The position numbers were made by a program, and so were the translations under genes. From NCBI GenBank assembly GCA_021850375.1, contig JAJZLZ010000033.1:612-24866 (forward strand): a DNA stretch of 24,255 nucleotides. Reading direction: 5' to 3'. The notes under the pieces are model-generated. The model did not search any database and had not been told where the DNA came from. It saw only the letters and a program-made list of their open reading frames with translations. This document shows positions 14,505 through 22,105 of this stretch, in pieces. Positions within the stretch are counted from its first letter, which is position 1; each line of letters begins with the position of its first letter. Origin of the DNA: Microcaldota archaeon (GTDB lineage Archaea > Micrarchaeota > Micrarchaeia > Micrarchaeales > Micrarchaeaceae).

Positions 14505-15212
14505 ATGGGCAAAATCAGAGTTATACTTGCAAGCCCTAAATACCAGATTAATTTGGGCTATATCGCAAGGGTTATGAAGAATTTTGGGGTCTATGATTTA
14601 TACATAGCATCTCCTAGGTGCAAAGTAGATGGCAAAACTGCAATAAAATACTCAAAACACGCACATGAGATATTAGAGAATGCAACAATCGTAGAACATA
14701 TAGATGATGCCTTTTTAGGCACAATCCTTGCGACCACAGGGCTTTGGCAAAAGTCCGACGCAGGATTCCACTCAATGCTAAGCCTCTTTGAGCTGAGGGA
14801 TAATAAAAAACTAATAGGCAAAGACGTATCCATAGTAATAGGCAGAGATGATAGTGGCCTTACAAAAGAGGAGATACGCCTATGTGACACGATTGTTTTC
14901 ATAGCCGCAAACGACAAATACCCGGTGATGAATATATCCCATGCGCTTGCTGTTCTGCTATACGAGATTACAGCAGATAGTTATAACACCAAATCAAGAA
15001 TTCTCACGCGCTCATTCGACGCAGATTACAAAAAACGCGCAATGCTGATAGATCTATTTAAAAACCACATAAAAGGCCAAGACCACATAAGGGACAAGCG
15101 TGCCGTTCTTGCTGCGTTTAGACGGGTTGTGGATAGGTCAATGATTTCAGATGAGGAGGCTAATGCTCTGCTCGTAGCGTTTTCAAAAAAGAAAAATAGA
15201 AAACATCTGTGA
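14505..15212 (+). CDS. trmJ: SPOUT-family tRNA 2'-O-methyltransferase, TrmJ-like
   Basis: A 235-residue SpoU/TrmH-class (SPOUT) RNA ribose methyltransferase. Motif 1 is NLGYIARVMKNFG (16-28, with Asn16 and Arg22), motif 2 is IVIGRDDSGLTKEEI (110-124; the usual Glu of GxExxGL is Asp here) and motif 3 is VMNISHALAVLLYE (141-154), the trefoil-knot SAM site. The C-terminal extension is helical and basic, as in TrmJ, which methylates position 32 of the tRNA anticodon loop. It is the last gene of the eIF5A operon, 15 bases after the protease, and is followed by a strong hairpin. TrmJ versus another TrmH subgroup is judged by length and motif pattern. Confidence 0.88.
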   Translation: MGKIRVILASPKYQINLGYIARVMKNFGVYDLYIASPRCKVDGKTAIKYSKHAHEILENATIVEHIDDAFLGTILATTGLWQKSDAGFHSMLSLFELRDNKKLIGKDVSIVIGRDDSGLTKEEIRLCDTIVFIAANDKYPVMNISHALAVLLYEITADSYNTKSRILTRSFDADYKKRAMLIDLFKNHIKGQDHIRDKRAVLAAFRRVVDRSMISDEEANALLVAFSKKKNRKHL

Positions 15213-15213
15213 T

Positions 15214-15258
15214 TTAGCGCAGGGGGACATCTTAATTGCCCCGTATGCGCTAATTTTA
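15214..15258. terminator. Hairpin between convergent trmJ and sepF
   Basis: A perfect eight-bp stem TTAGCGCA (15214-15221) / TGCGCTAA (15246-15253), continuing inward as GGGG with CCCC (15239-15242) after a three-base bulge, then TTTT. It starts right after the trmJ stop. Likely a terminator for trmJ and possibly a block to antisense read-through. Confidence 0.6.
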
Positions 15259-15290
15259 TCAAAGATGCAATAAATGATGCGCCAATAGGT

Positions 15291-15671
15291 TTAGCGAGGC
15301 TTTTGCGACTTCTTTGTCTTTATTATCTTTATCTTCGAAGGAGTTATAAGAACCTTATCCTCGTCTATTCTTGCTATGTCGCCGCCCATGCGATCAACAT
15401 AGACCCTTAGCTCATCTATTACGCCCTTTAGAGTATTAGGCCTTTTAGCCATCTCGGATATGTTCATGAGTATTATGTTCGCAGAGGACAGCTCTTTCTT
15501 TATGAGCTCGACATCTGTCTGCTGCTGTAGCGCCACGGGCTTTATATAATGGTCTGCCGGCTCGTGCATGACATCGACGTCGTCCATTTCTGCGACGTTC
15601 ATATATTCCTCAACATCCATGCTCTTTGTAGGCATTCCCATTTTCTTCCCAATCTTTTCAAAAATGCTCAT
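15291..15671 (-). CDS. sepF: Archaeal cell division protein SepF
   Basis: A 126-residue protein from ATG 15671. The start is fixed by GGTG at 15677-15680, five bases upstream, and by the amphipathic N-terminal helix MSIFEKIGKKMG, which targets SepF to the membrane; a TTG at 15695 would lengthen it. After an acidic Met-rich linker, residues about 43-115 form the SepF (DUF552) domain: YIKPVALQQQTDVELIKKEL, IILMNISEM, a long helix DELRVYVDRMGGDIARIDEDKVLITP. SepF links FtsZ filaments to the membrane in archaea lacking FtsA. Its location 2.5 kb from tandem ftsZ1/ftsZ2 fits this role. It ends with a basic tail. Confidence 0.93.
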   Translation of the reverse strand: MSIFEKIGKKMGMPTKSMDVEEYMNVAEMDDVDVMHEPADHYIKPVALQQQTDVELIKKELSSANIILMNISEMAKRPNTLKGVIDELRVYVDRMGGDIARIDEDKVLITPSKIKIIKTKKSQKPR

Positions 15672-15700
15672 CCATACACCTTGATACTTAGTCAACTTCT

Positions 15701-15711
15701 ATTTATATATT
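15701..15711 (-). promoter_or_regulatory. TATA-like promoter of sepF
   Basis: AATATATAAAT on the minus strand is centred 35 bases before ATG 15671, predicting transcription from about 15680, just at the GGTG Shine-Dalgarno. Confidence 0.5.
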
Positions 15712-15783
15712 ATTAACGCTTTTTAATACTTTCGATATAAACATTATACTTCCAATGTTACAATCTATGCATTATAGCACAGA

Positions 15784-15793
15784 AAATATTATA
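15784..15793 (+). promoter_or_regulatory. TATA-like promoter of the DUF488-Rpo7-Spt4 operon
   Basis: AAATATTATA is centred about 30 bases before ATG 15819, predicting a leader of a few bases. Confidence 0.4.
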
Positions 15794-15818
15794 GACATTG
15801 CTATTCAAGTCTCATTAT

Positions 15819-16187
15819 ATGGGGATCGAGATCTGCATTAAAAGGGTTTATGACGACTATGACGTCAGGGACGGCACCGCAATACTTGTAGACCGCTTAT
15901 GGCCAAGGGGCGTGCGCAAGCACAATCCTAACGTCGACATATGGATAAAGGACATCGCGCCAACTAACGAACTGAGGAAGTGGTACTCGCACAATCCCAA
16001 GAAATGGGTGGATTTCAAGAGAAAATATATTAAAGAGCTACGCGCAAACCCGGCGCTAGAGAGGGTCATGGATATTGTCTTAAGCTCTCAGAAAACCACG
16101 CTGATGTATGCTTCCAAAGACCTGAAGCACAACAACGCAATTGTGCTGCGCAATTTCCTCGCAAAACGCCTGAATATACGAAGGTAG
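15819..16187 (+). CDS. DUF488 (YeaO-like) family protein
   Basis: A 122-residue protein starting at ATG 15819; an upstream TTG at 15798 is less likely given the TATA position. The DUF488 hallmarks are present: IKRVYDD, ILVDRLWPRGV (22-32), WIKDIAPTNELRKWYSHNPKKW and an F-x-x-x-Y-I-x-E-L helix. It ends in TLMYASKDLKHNNAIVLRNFL, where family members have a similar ThxAKD-xxxNHA motif. The biochemical role of DUF488 is not established. It is the first gene of an operon with a PIN nuclease, Rpo7 and Spt4, seven bases before the next start. Confidence 0.9.
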   Translation: MGIEICIKRVYDDYDVRDGTAILVDRLWPRGVRKHNPNVDIWIKDIAPTNELRKWYSHNPKKWVDFKRKYIKELRANPALERVMDIVLSSQKTTLMYASKDLKHNNAIVLRNFLAKRLNIRR

Positions 16188-16194
16188 CATTTAC

Positions 16195-16569
16195 TTGAAT
16201 CGCATAATAGTTGATACAAGCTCTATACTCTTTGGCTTTGCCAACAGGCACAGCGTATTCGAATCCCTATCAAAATTGGATGTAAAGTACATGCCGATGG
16301 TTTCGAAAGGTATAATAAATGAGCTGAGCATAATATCAAAGAACAGCGGTGCAAAAGGCGCGAGCGCCAGGGCAGGCTTGATGGAGATTTCGGCTAAACA
16401 TGTAGAGGTCGAAGATTCTGAGATTTATCCGGACAAATGGATATTCAAGCGTGCATCAAAAGGCGATGTTGCTGTCGTGACAAACGATACGCAGCTCGCA
16501 AGGAAACTTGCGCGCTCGACTGTTGTGCTTAAGCTGTCAAAGGATGGCACTCTGAAAAATTTTTGGTGA
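16195..16569 (+). CDS. PIN-domain nuclease, Fcf1/Nob1-like
   Basis: A 124-residue single-domain PIN protein starting at TTG 16195 (RIIVDTSS follows directly, so little can be missing). The metal-binding acids are all visible: Asp7 in IIVDTSS, Glu43 in INELSII, Asp91 in SKGDVAV and Asp98 in VTNDTQLA, so it should be an active Mg/Mn-dependent ribonuclease. Archaeal proteins of this kind next to rpo7/spt4 are related to eukaryotic Fcf1/Utp24 and are presumed rRNA-processing nucleases. It has no zinc ribbon, unlike Nob1. No antitoxin gene is adjacent, which argues against a VapC toxin. It lies four bases before the Rpo7 gene. Confidence 0.88.
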   Translation: MNRIIVDTSSILFGFANRHSVFESLSKLDVKYMPMVSKGIINELSIISKNSGAKGASARAGLMEISAKHVEVEDSEIYPDKWIFKRASKGDVAVVTNDTQLARKLARSTVVLKLSKDGTLKNFW

Positions 16570-16573
16570 ACAA

Positions 16574-17152
16574 ATGTATTATATCAATTCCATAAAAGAC
16601 ACATTCAAGATAATGCCCGAATACTTCGACAAGGAACTTGACGATGTAGCATCAGAAATCATAAAGAAAAAGTATGAAGGCAGAATAGACCACAATATGG
16701 GCGTAATCGTCGCCATATTTAACGTTAGAAACATAAGCGACGGCATCATATACTCCGGAGACCCATCAACACACCACAACGTGGAGTTTGACGTGCTGTC
16801 ATATCTTCCGCATGTGGATGAGGTAGTGGCTGGAGAGGTAACAGAGCTGGTTGAATTTGGCGCATTTGTGCGAATAGGGCCAATAGAGGGGCTTGTGCAC
16901 GTATCCCAGATAACCAATGATTTCCTATCTTTTGACCGCAAGACTCCGGCATTTGTATCAAAGAAGAGCGGTAAGAGCCTAAAGAAAGGAGATATGATTT
17001 ATGCTAAAATATCAACAGTGAGCATGAAGAGCTCTGTAAAGGATTCTAAGATCGCACTGACTATGAAGCCCGAAGGATTGGGCAAGCAGGAATGGATTGA
17101 CGATTCAATTAAAGCAAAGAACAGGGCGCAGAACCAGAGGAAAAAGCAATAG
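16574..17152 (+). CDS. rpo7: DNA-directed RNA polymerase subunit Rpo7 (E')
   Basis: A 192-residue homologue of eukaryotic Rpb7, part of the Rpo4/7 stalk that binds nascent RNA and aids open-complex formation and termination. The N-terminal RNP-like domain (1-78) begins MYYINSIKDTFKIMP. The S1/OB domain follows (about 80-165), with VVAGEVTELVEFGAFVRIG, then EGLVHVSQITNDF and ALTMKPEGLG. The end is basic. ATG 16574 is four bases after the PIN gene stop. The PIN-Rpo7-Spt4 order is common in archaea. Confidence 0.96.
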   Translation: MYYINSIKDTFKIMPEYFDKELDDVASEIIKKKYEGRIDHNMGVIVAIFNVRNISDGIIYSGDPSTHHNVEFDVLSYLPHVDEVVAGEVTELVEFGAFVRIGPIEGLVHVSQITNDFLSFDRKTPAFVSKKSGKSLKKGDMIYAKISTVSMKSSVKDSKIALTMKPEGLGKQEWIDDSIKAKNRAQNQRKKQ

Positions 17153-17160
17153 ATGATTTG

Positions 17161-17352
17161 ATGGAAGAGAAAGCGTGCAGAAACTGCAAAATAATAATAA
17201 GCCATGGGGACAAGTGCCCAATATGCGGCGAGAAGGATTTAACAGGCAAATGGAGTGGTTATGTTATAGTCTTAAATGCCGAAAAATCCTCTGCAGCACA
17301 TATGCTCAATGTTAAAATGAACAGCACATATGCTATAAGCATAAATGACTGA
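17161..17352 (+). CDS. spt4: Transcription elongation factor Spt4 (RpoE'')
   Basis: A 63-residue zinc-ribbon protein: CRNC (6/9) and CPICG (19/22), followed by the WSGYVIVL strand typical of Spt4. It forms a heterodimer with Spt5/NusG that clamps RNA polymerase and raises processivity. ATG 17161 is chosen; a TTG directly before it is the alternative. It is the last gene of the operon and is followed by a small hairpin. Confidence 0.94.
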   Translation: MEEKACRNCKIIISHGDKCPICGEKDLTGKWSGYVIVLNAEKSSAAHMLNVKMNSTYAISIND

Positions 17353-17370
17353 AATAAATTGTCAATATAA

Positions 17371-17390
17371 GCATGGGCTACTGCCCATTG
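17371..17390. terminator. Hairpin between convergent spt4 and FKBP genes
   Basis: A perfect ATGGGC-TACT-GCCCAT stem-loop (17373-17388), extendable to GC with one bulge, sits in the 43-base gap between the two stops. No long T-run follows on the plus strand, so a terminator role is plausible rather than certain. Confidence 0.45.
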
Positions 17391-17395
17391 CACTT

Positions 17396-18097
17396 CTATT
17401 GCTCTTCCTCGTGCTTGTGCTCTTTTGGCTTTGAGTACTCCTCTATAACTTTAACGCTGTCTATGCTATTTATATATGTAAAAGCCGAGGCTATCGCGTT
17501 CGCCTTTCCCACAAAGTAGTCCGCATTCTTTTGCACAGAATCTTTGTACACCATCTGCACCTGAGAGCCAGATATCTTAACTTCGCTGGGCTCTGCACCA
17601 TATGTCTTTCCAAGGATTTTTATCTTCTCATCTTCAGATGTTATGTTCTTTACGACTTTAAGTTCATAGGTTATTGCCATGCCCGCATATGGATGATTTG
17701 CGTCAACCACAACGCGGCCCGAATTTATACTCTTTACCGTTATTGTCATATTATCCATCTTCAGCCTCATGCCCGGATATGGGTTGATATCATGCTTTTT
17801 AAATTCTGATAGGGGCATCACGCGAACAAGATCCGCGTTTCGTTCTCCAAAGGCATCGGCTGGTTTTAGGGAGAATTTCTTTGGGGTATTTAGATCCATC
17901 CCCATCAATGCGCTCTCCATGCCCTTTACGACGGCGCCAGAACCTAATATGACTAGTATTGGCTCGTATTTTACCTTGTCTGAGTATATATTTGCCTCTT
18001 TTGCGACCTTCTCATTAGTCGACTCTAAAACTCTAGCGTCTGCATCGCTCCATAGCGTATACTCAACTTCCAAAAAGTCTCCATCTTTAAAAGCCAT
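17396..18097 (-). CDS. FKBP-type peptidyl-prolyl isomerase (SlyD-like, long archaeal form)
   Basis: A 233-residue protein starting at ATG 18097, preceded by AGGT; an ATG at 18115 would add six residues. The FKBP core is split as in SlyD: residues 1-85 (FKDGDFLEVEYTLWSD, GSGAVVKGMESALMGM, KPADAFGER) and NHPYAGMAITYELKV (134-148). An IF chaperone domain lies between (about 86-132: VRVMPLSEFKKHDINPYPGMRL...). A C-terminal domain of about 70 residues follows, as in archaeal long FKBPs, ending in a charged His/Glu tail (KEHKHEEEQ). It catalyses proline isomerisation and acts as a chaperone in the cytoplasm. It converges on spt4 and diverges from the 18175 gene. Confidence 0.93.
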   Translation of the reverse strand: MAFKDGDFLEVEYTLWSDADARVLESTNEKVAKEANIYSDKVKYEPILVILGSGAVVKGMESALMGMDLNTPKKFSLKPADAFGERNADLVRVMPLSEFKKHDINPYPGMRLKMDNMTITVKSINSGRVVVDANHPYAGMAITYELKVVKNITSEDEKIKILGKTYGAEPSEVKISGSQVQMVYKDSVQKNADYFVGKANAIASAFTYINSIDSVKVIEEYSKPKEHKHEEEQ

Positions 18098-18129
18098 GAC
18101 ATTACCTGTTTGCAATTAAAACAAGAATA

Positions 18130-18153
18130 GTTTTATAATATAACAATATAATA
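18130..18153. promoter_or_regulatory. Divergent TATA elements for FKBP and the 18175 gene
   Basis: On the minus strand TATTATAAAAC (18140-18130) predicts FKBP transcription from about 18109. On the plus strand the overlapping TTATAATATAAC and the AATATAATA at 18145-18153 can serve the 18175 gene. Confidence 0.45.
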
Positions 18154-18174
18154 CCTTTTGTATCTGGTGTTCAT

Positions 18175-18780
18175 ATGGATGCACAAAAACGAAACAGGAT
18201 AATAATTACTTTGGGTACGCTCATAGTGGCAGTTATGTTTGTCAGCTCATATGCCTCTTTTGGAAACAACAACATCGCGGGCAGCAGCACAGCTACTACA
18301 ACAATTCGCAGCGGATCAACAATAGTCGTATATGGCAGTGCAATTGGCAGGGTTGTAAACTACAGCAGCAGCCTTAATATGACAATAAATACAGATAAGC
18401 AGAGCAACACAATAAATTACATTAACGCTACGCTTGGCGAGCTAGAATCAAATAATTTAATAGGCAGCTATGATTATTTGGGGAGCGGAAAATACGCGAT
18501 AATACTCTCTAAAATGAACCTCTACAACTTCAGCAAGATAATATCAAATAATTCCATATATAACGCGAGCGTGTATGGAGAGGAGTACTTGAGCATACCA
18601 AATAGCGTAGAGCTCTACTACAACACCCAGGCGGCGAAGATAGCTCTTCCAAATAGCGAATACGGCATTTATACCTCAAATATACTATCTTTAAATTCGA
18701 GCATCAATATAAGCATAAGCGCGGTTGTATACACAAATGGCTCATTATACAATAACCAGCTGCGCATATCTCAAGGATAG
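18175..18780 (+). CDS. Exported or membrane-anchored protein, hypothetical
   Basis: A 201-residue protein. MDAQKRNR is followed by a hydrophobic segment (IIITLGTLIVAVMFVSSYASF, about 9-29), a signal peptide or N-terminal anchor. The mature part is rich in Ser, Asn, Tyr and N-x-S/T sequons and appears to alternate strands (SGSTIVVYGSAIGRVVNYS, YAIILSKMNLYNF). No family is recognised. The start has a GGTG Shine-Dalgarno at 18166-18169, five bases upstream. The GluRS gene begins 15 bases after its stop, so the two may share a transcript. Confidence 0.75.
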   Translation: MDAQKRNRIIITLGTLIVAVMFVSSYASFGNNNIAGSSTATTTIRSGSTIVVYGSAIGRVVNYSSSLNMTINTDKQSNTINYINATLGELESNNLIGSYDYLGSGKYAIILSKMNLYNFSKIISNNSIYNASVYGEEYLSIPNSVELYYNTQAAKIALPNSEYGIYTSNILSLNSSINISISAVVYTNGSLYNNQLRISQG

Positions 18781-18795
18781 CGATTTGATGATTAG

Positions 18796-20493
18796 ATGGA
18801 GCAGGACAAAACAAATAAGATCATACATAAATTTGCGATAAAAAACGCCTATGAATACGGTAGCGCACGCTTAGAATCGGTATTGGGCAAGGTTATAACC
18901 GCAGAGCCGCAACTCAAATTAGATATGGCGGCCCTTGTCGGCATGATAAAAAAGGAGGTTGAAAGGGTAAACTTGTTGAATAAAGAGCAGATTGCACTTG
19001 AGGCGGGGCAATTTGCTGATGAATTTAAATCCTCAGACGCGGAGCGCGCCAAGCGCAGCGCCGAGCATAATTTTTCAATAAAAGGCGCAACAAAAGGCGA
19101 GTTCATAACGCGCTTCCCACCAGAGCCCGGCGGCTATATGCATATAGGGCATGCAAAGGCGGTATATATAGAGAGCGTGCTCAAAGAGCAATATAGCGGC
19201 AAACTGATGCTCTATTTTGACGACACAAATCCAGATATAGAGCGCCAGGAGTACGTTGACGCCTTCCGTGAAGATTTATTGTGGCTTGGGATAAAATTTG
19301 ACAGAGAGTACTTCGGGAGCGATAGCATACCAATTTTATATAAGTACGCGCAAACCGCAATTGCAAATAACCATGCATATGTCTGCACATGCGATCAAGA
19401 GAAGATAAAGAGCTTAAGGCTTCAGGGCATAGGATGCGAGCATAAGGCGCAGAATGCAGATTCTAATATAGAAATGTGGGAGCAGATGCTCGAAAACAAA
19501 TTTGGGGCGGGAGAAGCGGTGGTGAGGTTAAATTCGGACATAAGTTCTGTTAACACTATGATGCGTGATCCCACGCTTTTTAGAATAAAGACCACTCCGC
19601 ATTATAGGCAAAAGGACAAATATGTTGTTTGGCCCACATACGACTTTGGCACCCCGATAATAGACTCTATGAACAATATCAGCGATGTTATACGAGGCAA
19701 GGAATACGAGATGCGCGATCCCCTATACTTTGCGGTGCTTGACATGCTAAGCCTTAAAAGGCCTAGAATAACCAGCTTCGCAGAGCTTGACATAGAAAAC
19801 AACATTACTTCAAAGAGAATAATAAGGGAAATGATTGCGCAGGGCAAAATATCTGGGTGGGATGATCCCAGGCTGGTCACCATACGCGCATTGAAAAGGC
19901 GCGGCATAATTTCAGAGGCGATAAAAGAATTCTCCTTGAGATCAGGCATGGGAAAATCGGAGAGCACAACAAGCATAGATGCTCTTCTTTCTATAAACAA
20001 AAGGTTGCTAATTAAAACTGCTCAAAGTATTTCTGCGATAAAAAATCCAATAATTCTAAACCTAACAGGAGCATCGCAATCTAACATCGCCAATGGGATA
20101 GTATTTGACGCAAACAATCATGCTGCGCTATGGGTTGACTTAAATGAGATACAAAGCTTAAAACTCTCGACAAAAAGCATCGCTGTGCTTAAAAGATCGC
20201 TGCCGATTAAAATTAATGGCATCTCAAATAGGCAGATAGATGCAAGCGTAGAAGGCGCTGCGCCAGTGGGCGCCGCAACCATAGACTGGATTGGAGAAGG
20301 AATAGAATGCGAGATGTGGGAGATAGGTAATCTCATGAACAAAGATGAATTCAACAATAAGAGCATTGTTAAACACCGGGCGATAATATCAGAGGATGCA
20401 GCCAAATTAGCCAAAGGAGAGGTTATAAACATCAAAGGCATCGGGCTATACTGTATTGACAGCACAGATCCCATAAGATTGATATCGCTGTAG
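18796..20493 (+). CDS. gltX: Glutamyl-tRNA synthetase, archaeal type
   Basis: A 565-residue class I synthetase, the normal length for archaeal GluRS. The N-terminal ~100 residues are a helical archaeal/eukaryotic-type extension. The catalytic domain then starts with EFITRFPPEPGGYMHIGHAKAV (HIGH at 116-119), FDDTNPDIERQEY (141-153), VVWPTYDFG (277-285), and a KMSKS-equivalent SKR at 339-341 (NNITSKRIIREMI). WDDPRLVTIRALKRRG (355-370) and the beta-barrel anticodon-binding region follow. It charges tRNA-Glu and, in archaea, also tRNA-Gln for later amidation by GatDE, which is not in this window. The family is close to GlnRS, but archaea use this form as GluRS. Confidence 0.95.
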   Translation: MEQDKTNKIIHKFAIKNAYEYGSARLESVLGKVITAEPQLKLDMAALVGMIKKEVERVNLLNKEQIALEAGQFADEFKSSDAERAKRSAEHNFSIKGATKGEFITRFPPEPGGYMHIGHAKAVYIESVLKEQYSGKLMLYFDDTNPDIERQEYVDAFREDLLWLGIKFDREYFGSDSIPILYKYAQTAIANNHAYVCTCDQEKIKSLRLQGIGCEHKAQNADSNIEMWEQMLENKFGAGEAVVRLNSDISSVNTMMRDPTLFRIKTTPHYRQKDKYVVWPTYDFGTPIIDSMNNISDVIRGKEYEMRDPLYFAVLDMLSLKRPRITSFAELDIENNITSKRIIREMIAQGKISGWDDPRLVTIRALKRRGIISEAIKEFSLRSGMGKSESTTSIDALLSINKRLLIKTAQSISAIKNPIILNLTGASQSNIANGIVFDANNHAALWVDLNEIQSLKLSTKSIAVLKRSLPIKINGISNRQIDASVEGAAPVGAATIDWIGEGIECEMWEIGNLMNKDEFNNKSIVKHRAIISEDAAKLAKGEVINIKGIGLYCIDSTDPIRLISL

Positions 20494-20498
20494 CGTCT

Positions 20499-21311
20499 TT
20501 AGTTTAGTGCCGCTATCTCATCTTGAAGCTTTTTTATCTTATGCCCCTCAAATATGTCCTTTAACGCATCCGCTATTTTTATTGCGTCTTTAATCTCACC
20601 TTTTTTAAATTCGCAAAACGCCTTGTAGTAGAGCAGATTCACAGGAAAGCCGCTGAGCGCGAACATGGCCTCGCTGCGCTTTTCAGACTCCTTGTAATCC
20701 ATTATAGCCTGAGAGTATAGAAGGCTTGCATATTCGGATATCATTACATTTTCGCCCATGCTAATAGTAGATAGCACATCATGCGCGCCGCGGATCTTGC
20801 CCATCCTTAGATAACACAAAAACAGAATGTACTGCGACTCGACATCCTTTGTTGCTATGTCGCCAGATTGCAGCATGTAAATGGCTTTTGCAAATAGTTT
20901 TTTTGCTTCGGCATCGATTTTGAAGCTCTCATCCCGCATTTTTGCGTTCTGGTCCATTAAGCCTTCCAAATTATATCTTATTTCGCGAACTATAGCATTT
21001 GAATAATCAATTAGCATGACACCCTTTGCATACAAATACTGTGCCAAGGGCTTTTCTTTTATTATTTCATCGTATGCCAATCCCGCCGCCTCGTAGTTTC
21101 CCGCGGCTATTGATGATTTTATAATTTGCAGCTGCGCCGCTATGCTGCCGGATATCGATGTGGATGAGCCGGAATGGATTATACATTCGCAACTAGAACA
21201 TATTGAGATTTCAGAGCCGCATAGCGTCTCTTCTGCGCAGTATATGCATTGTGATGGCAGATATCTTGATTTTATGCCAGATATTATTTTCAATAGAGCT
21301 TCCGTGCGCAT
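20499..21311 (-). CDS. Zinc-ribbon protein with helical (TPR-like) repeats, unknown function
   Basis: A 270-residue soluble protein from ATG 21311. Residues 22-43 hold two CxxC pairs (CIYC at 22/25, CSSC at 38/41) plus Cys31 and Cys43, a likely zinc ribbon. From about residue 55 the sequence is all-helical with TPR-like units: AAGNYEAAGLAYDEIIKEKP, a MLQSGDIATKDVESQYILFLCYLRMGKIRGAHDVL stretch, and CEFKKGEIKDAIKIADALKD. Such proteins usually bind other proteins. No partner is evident; the gene converges on GluRS with a five-base gap and lies 58 bases downstream of fibrillarin on the same strand. Confidence 0.75.
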   Translation of the reverse strand: MRTEALLKIISGIKSRYLPSQCIYCAEETLCGSEISICSSCECIIHSGSSTSISGSIAAQLQIIKSSIAAGNYEAAGLAYDEIIKEKPLAQYLYAKGVMLIDYSNAIVREIRYNLEGLMDQNAKMRDESFKIDAEAKKLFAKAIYMLQSGDIATKDVESQYILFLCYLRMGKIRGAHDVLSTISMGENVMISEYASLLYSQAIMDYKESEKRSEAMFALSGFPVNLLYYKAFCEFKKGEIKDAIKIADALKDIFEGHKIKKLQDEIAALN

Positions 21312-21369
21312 GCGAACACATTAGATAAACGATAAAAAAGATTAAATAGTGCGAGGCTGCATTAGATAG

Positions 21370-22029
21370 TCATTTCTTTTTTAGAACCACAAAGAGATGC
21401 GCGCTATCATAGGGCTCTATGTCTATTTTCTCTACTATCTCGTATTTTTCCTTTATCATTGAAAGCTCCTCTTCAAATACCTCCTTTGGGTCTTTTGATA
21501 CGTCTATGCTTTGCGATTTTATTATAAAATATGCATAGCCCCCGCTCTTTAGGGCAGAGGTGTTGTTTAGCAGTATCTGAGCCTGGTTTTTCGAGGATAT
21601 GTCCTGGTATATGACATCATTGATGCCTACATCACTAATATAGGCGCACTTTTGGGCATCTGCAAGTATCGGAACCATGTTAGAACGGCGCTCGCAGAGC
21701 TTTAGTAGCTCGCGCATGTTGCGCTCTGAGATCTCAACGCAGTATACCTCGCCGCTCTCCCCTACTATGTCGCTCACATGGCTTGGTGTAGTTCCTGTAG
21801 CAGCGCCGAGGTATAAAACATGGTTTTTGGGCTTTATCTCAATTGTCTTAAGCCCGTTCAAAATAGCGGCGGCGAGCTTGCTTCTATAAGGATTCCACTG
21901 CCTATATTCTACATTTCCATCCTCAACTAGGGCCTCGCCGTAAACCTTATTTCCGCGCACCATATTTACAGTCGAGAGCTTTCCATCGATTAGGCATATG
22001 CCATCAGATAAAGATTTGACCTTTGCCAT
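21370..22029 (-). CDS. flpA: Fibrillarin-like rRNA/tRNA 2'-O-methyltransferase
   Basis: A 219-residue archaeal fibrillarin, the catalytic subunit of box C/D guide RNPs. The N-terminal part has YRQWNPYRSKLAAAI (42-56), a fibrillarin hallmark. The SAM-binding motif is VLYLGAATGTTPSHVSD (71-87), with VEISERNM (98-105) and VIYQDISSKNQA (139-150) following, and a C-terminal HLFVVLKKK. The ATG at 22029 is chosen; a GTG at 22044 would add five residues. Archaeal flpA is often next to nop5; here no nop5 is present and the upstream gene is HEPN-like. L7Ae, the third C/D RNP protein, is encoded about 18 kb away in this window. Confidence 0.95.
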   Translation of the reverse strand: MAKVKSLSDGICLIDGKLSTVNMVRGNKVYGEALVEDGNVEYRQWNPYRSKLAAAILNGLKTIEIKPKNHVLYLGAATGTTPSHVSDIVGESGEVYCVEISERNMRELLKLCERRSNMVPILADAQKCAYISDVGINDVIYQDISSKNQAQILLNNTSALKSGGYAYFIIKSQSIDVSKDPKEVFEEELSMIKEKYEIVEKIDIEPYDSAHLFVVLKKK

Positions 22030-22065
22030 AAAAACTCCGCACACTGCATACTATTGTGCCGTAAA

Positions 22066-22099
22066 GTTCTATATTCTTAGCGTGGCAAAGGTGGCAAAG
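22066..22099 (-). promoter_or_regulatory. flpA promoter region with a 9-bp tandem repeat
   Basis: AAGAATATAGAAC (22078-22066, minus) is a TATA candidate about 43 bases before ATG 22029. Directly upstream, two perfect tandem copies of CTTTGCCAC (22099-22082) could be an operator or chance. Confidence 0.35.
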
Positions 22100-22105
22100 T
22101 GCTAT

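Noticed and set aside
16195..16569. VapC toxin interpretation of the PIN protein
   Set aside because: There is no antitoxin gene next to it, and the PIN-Rpo7-Spt4 order is a housekeeping arrangement in archaea.
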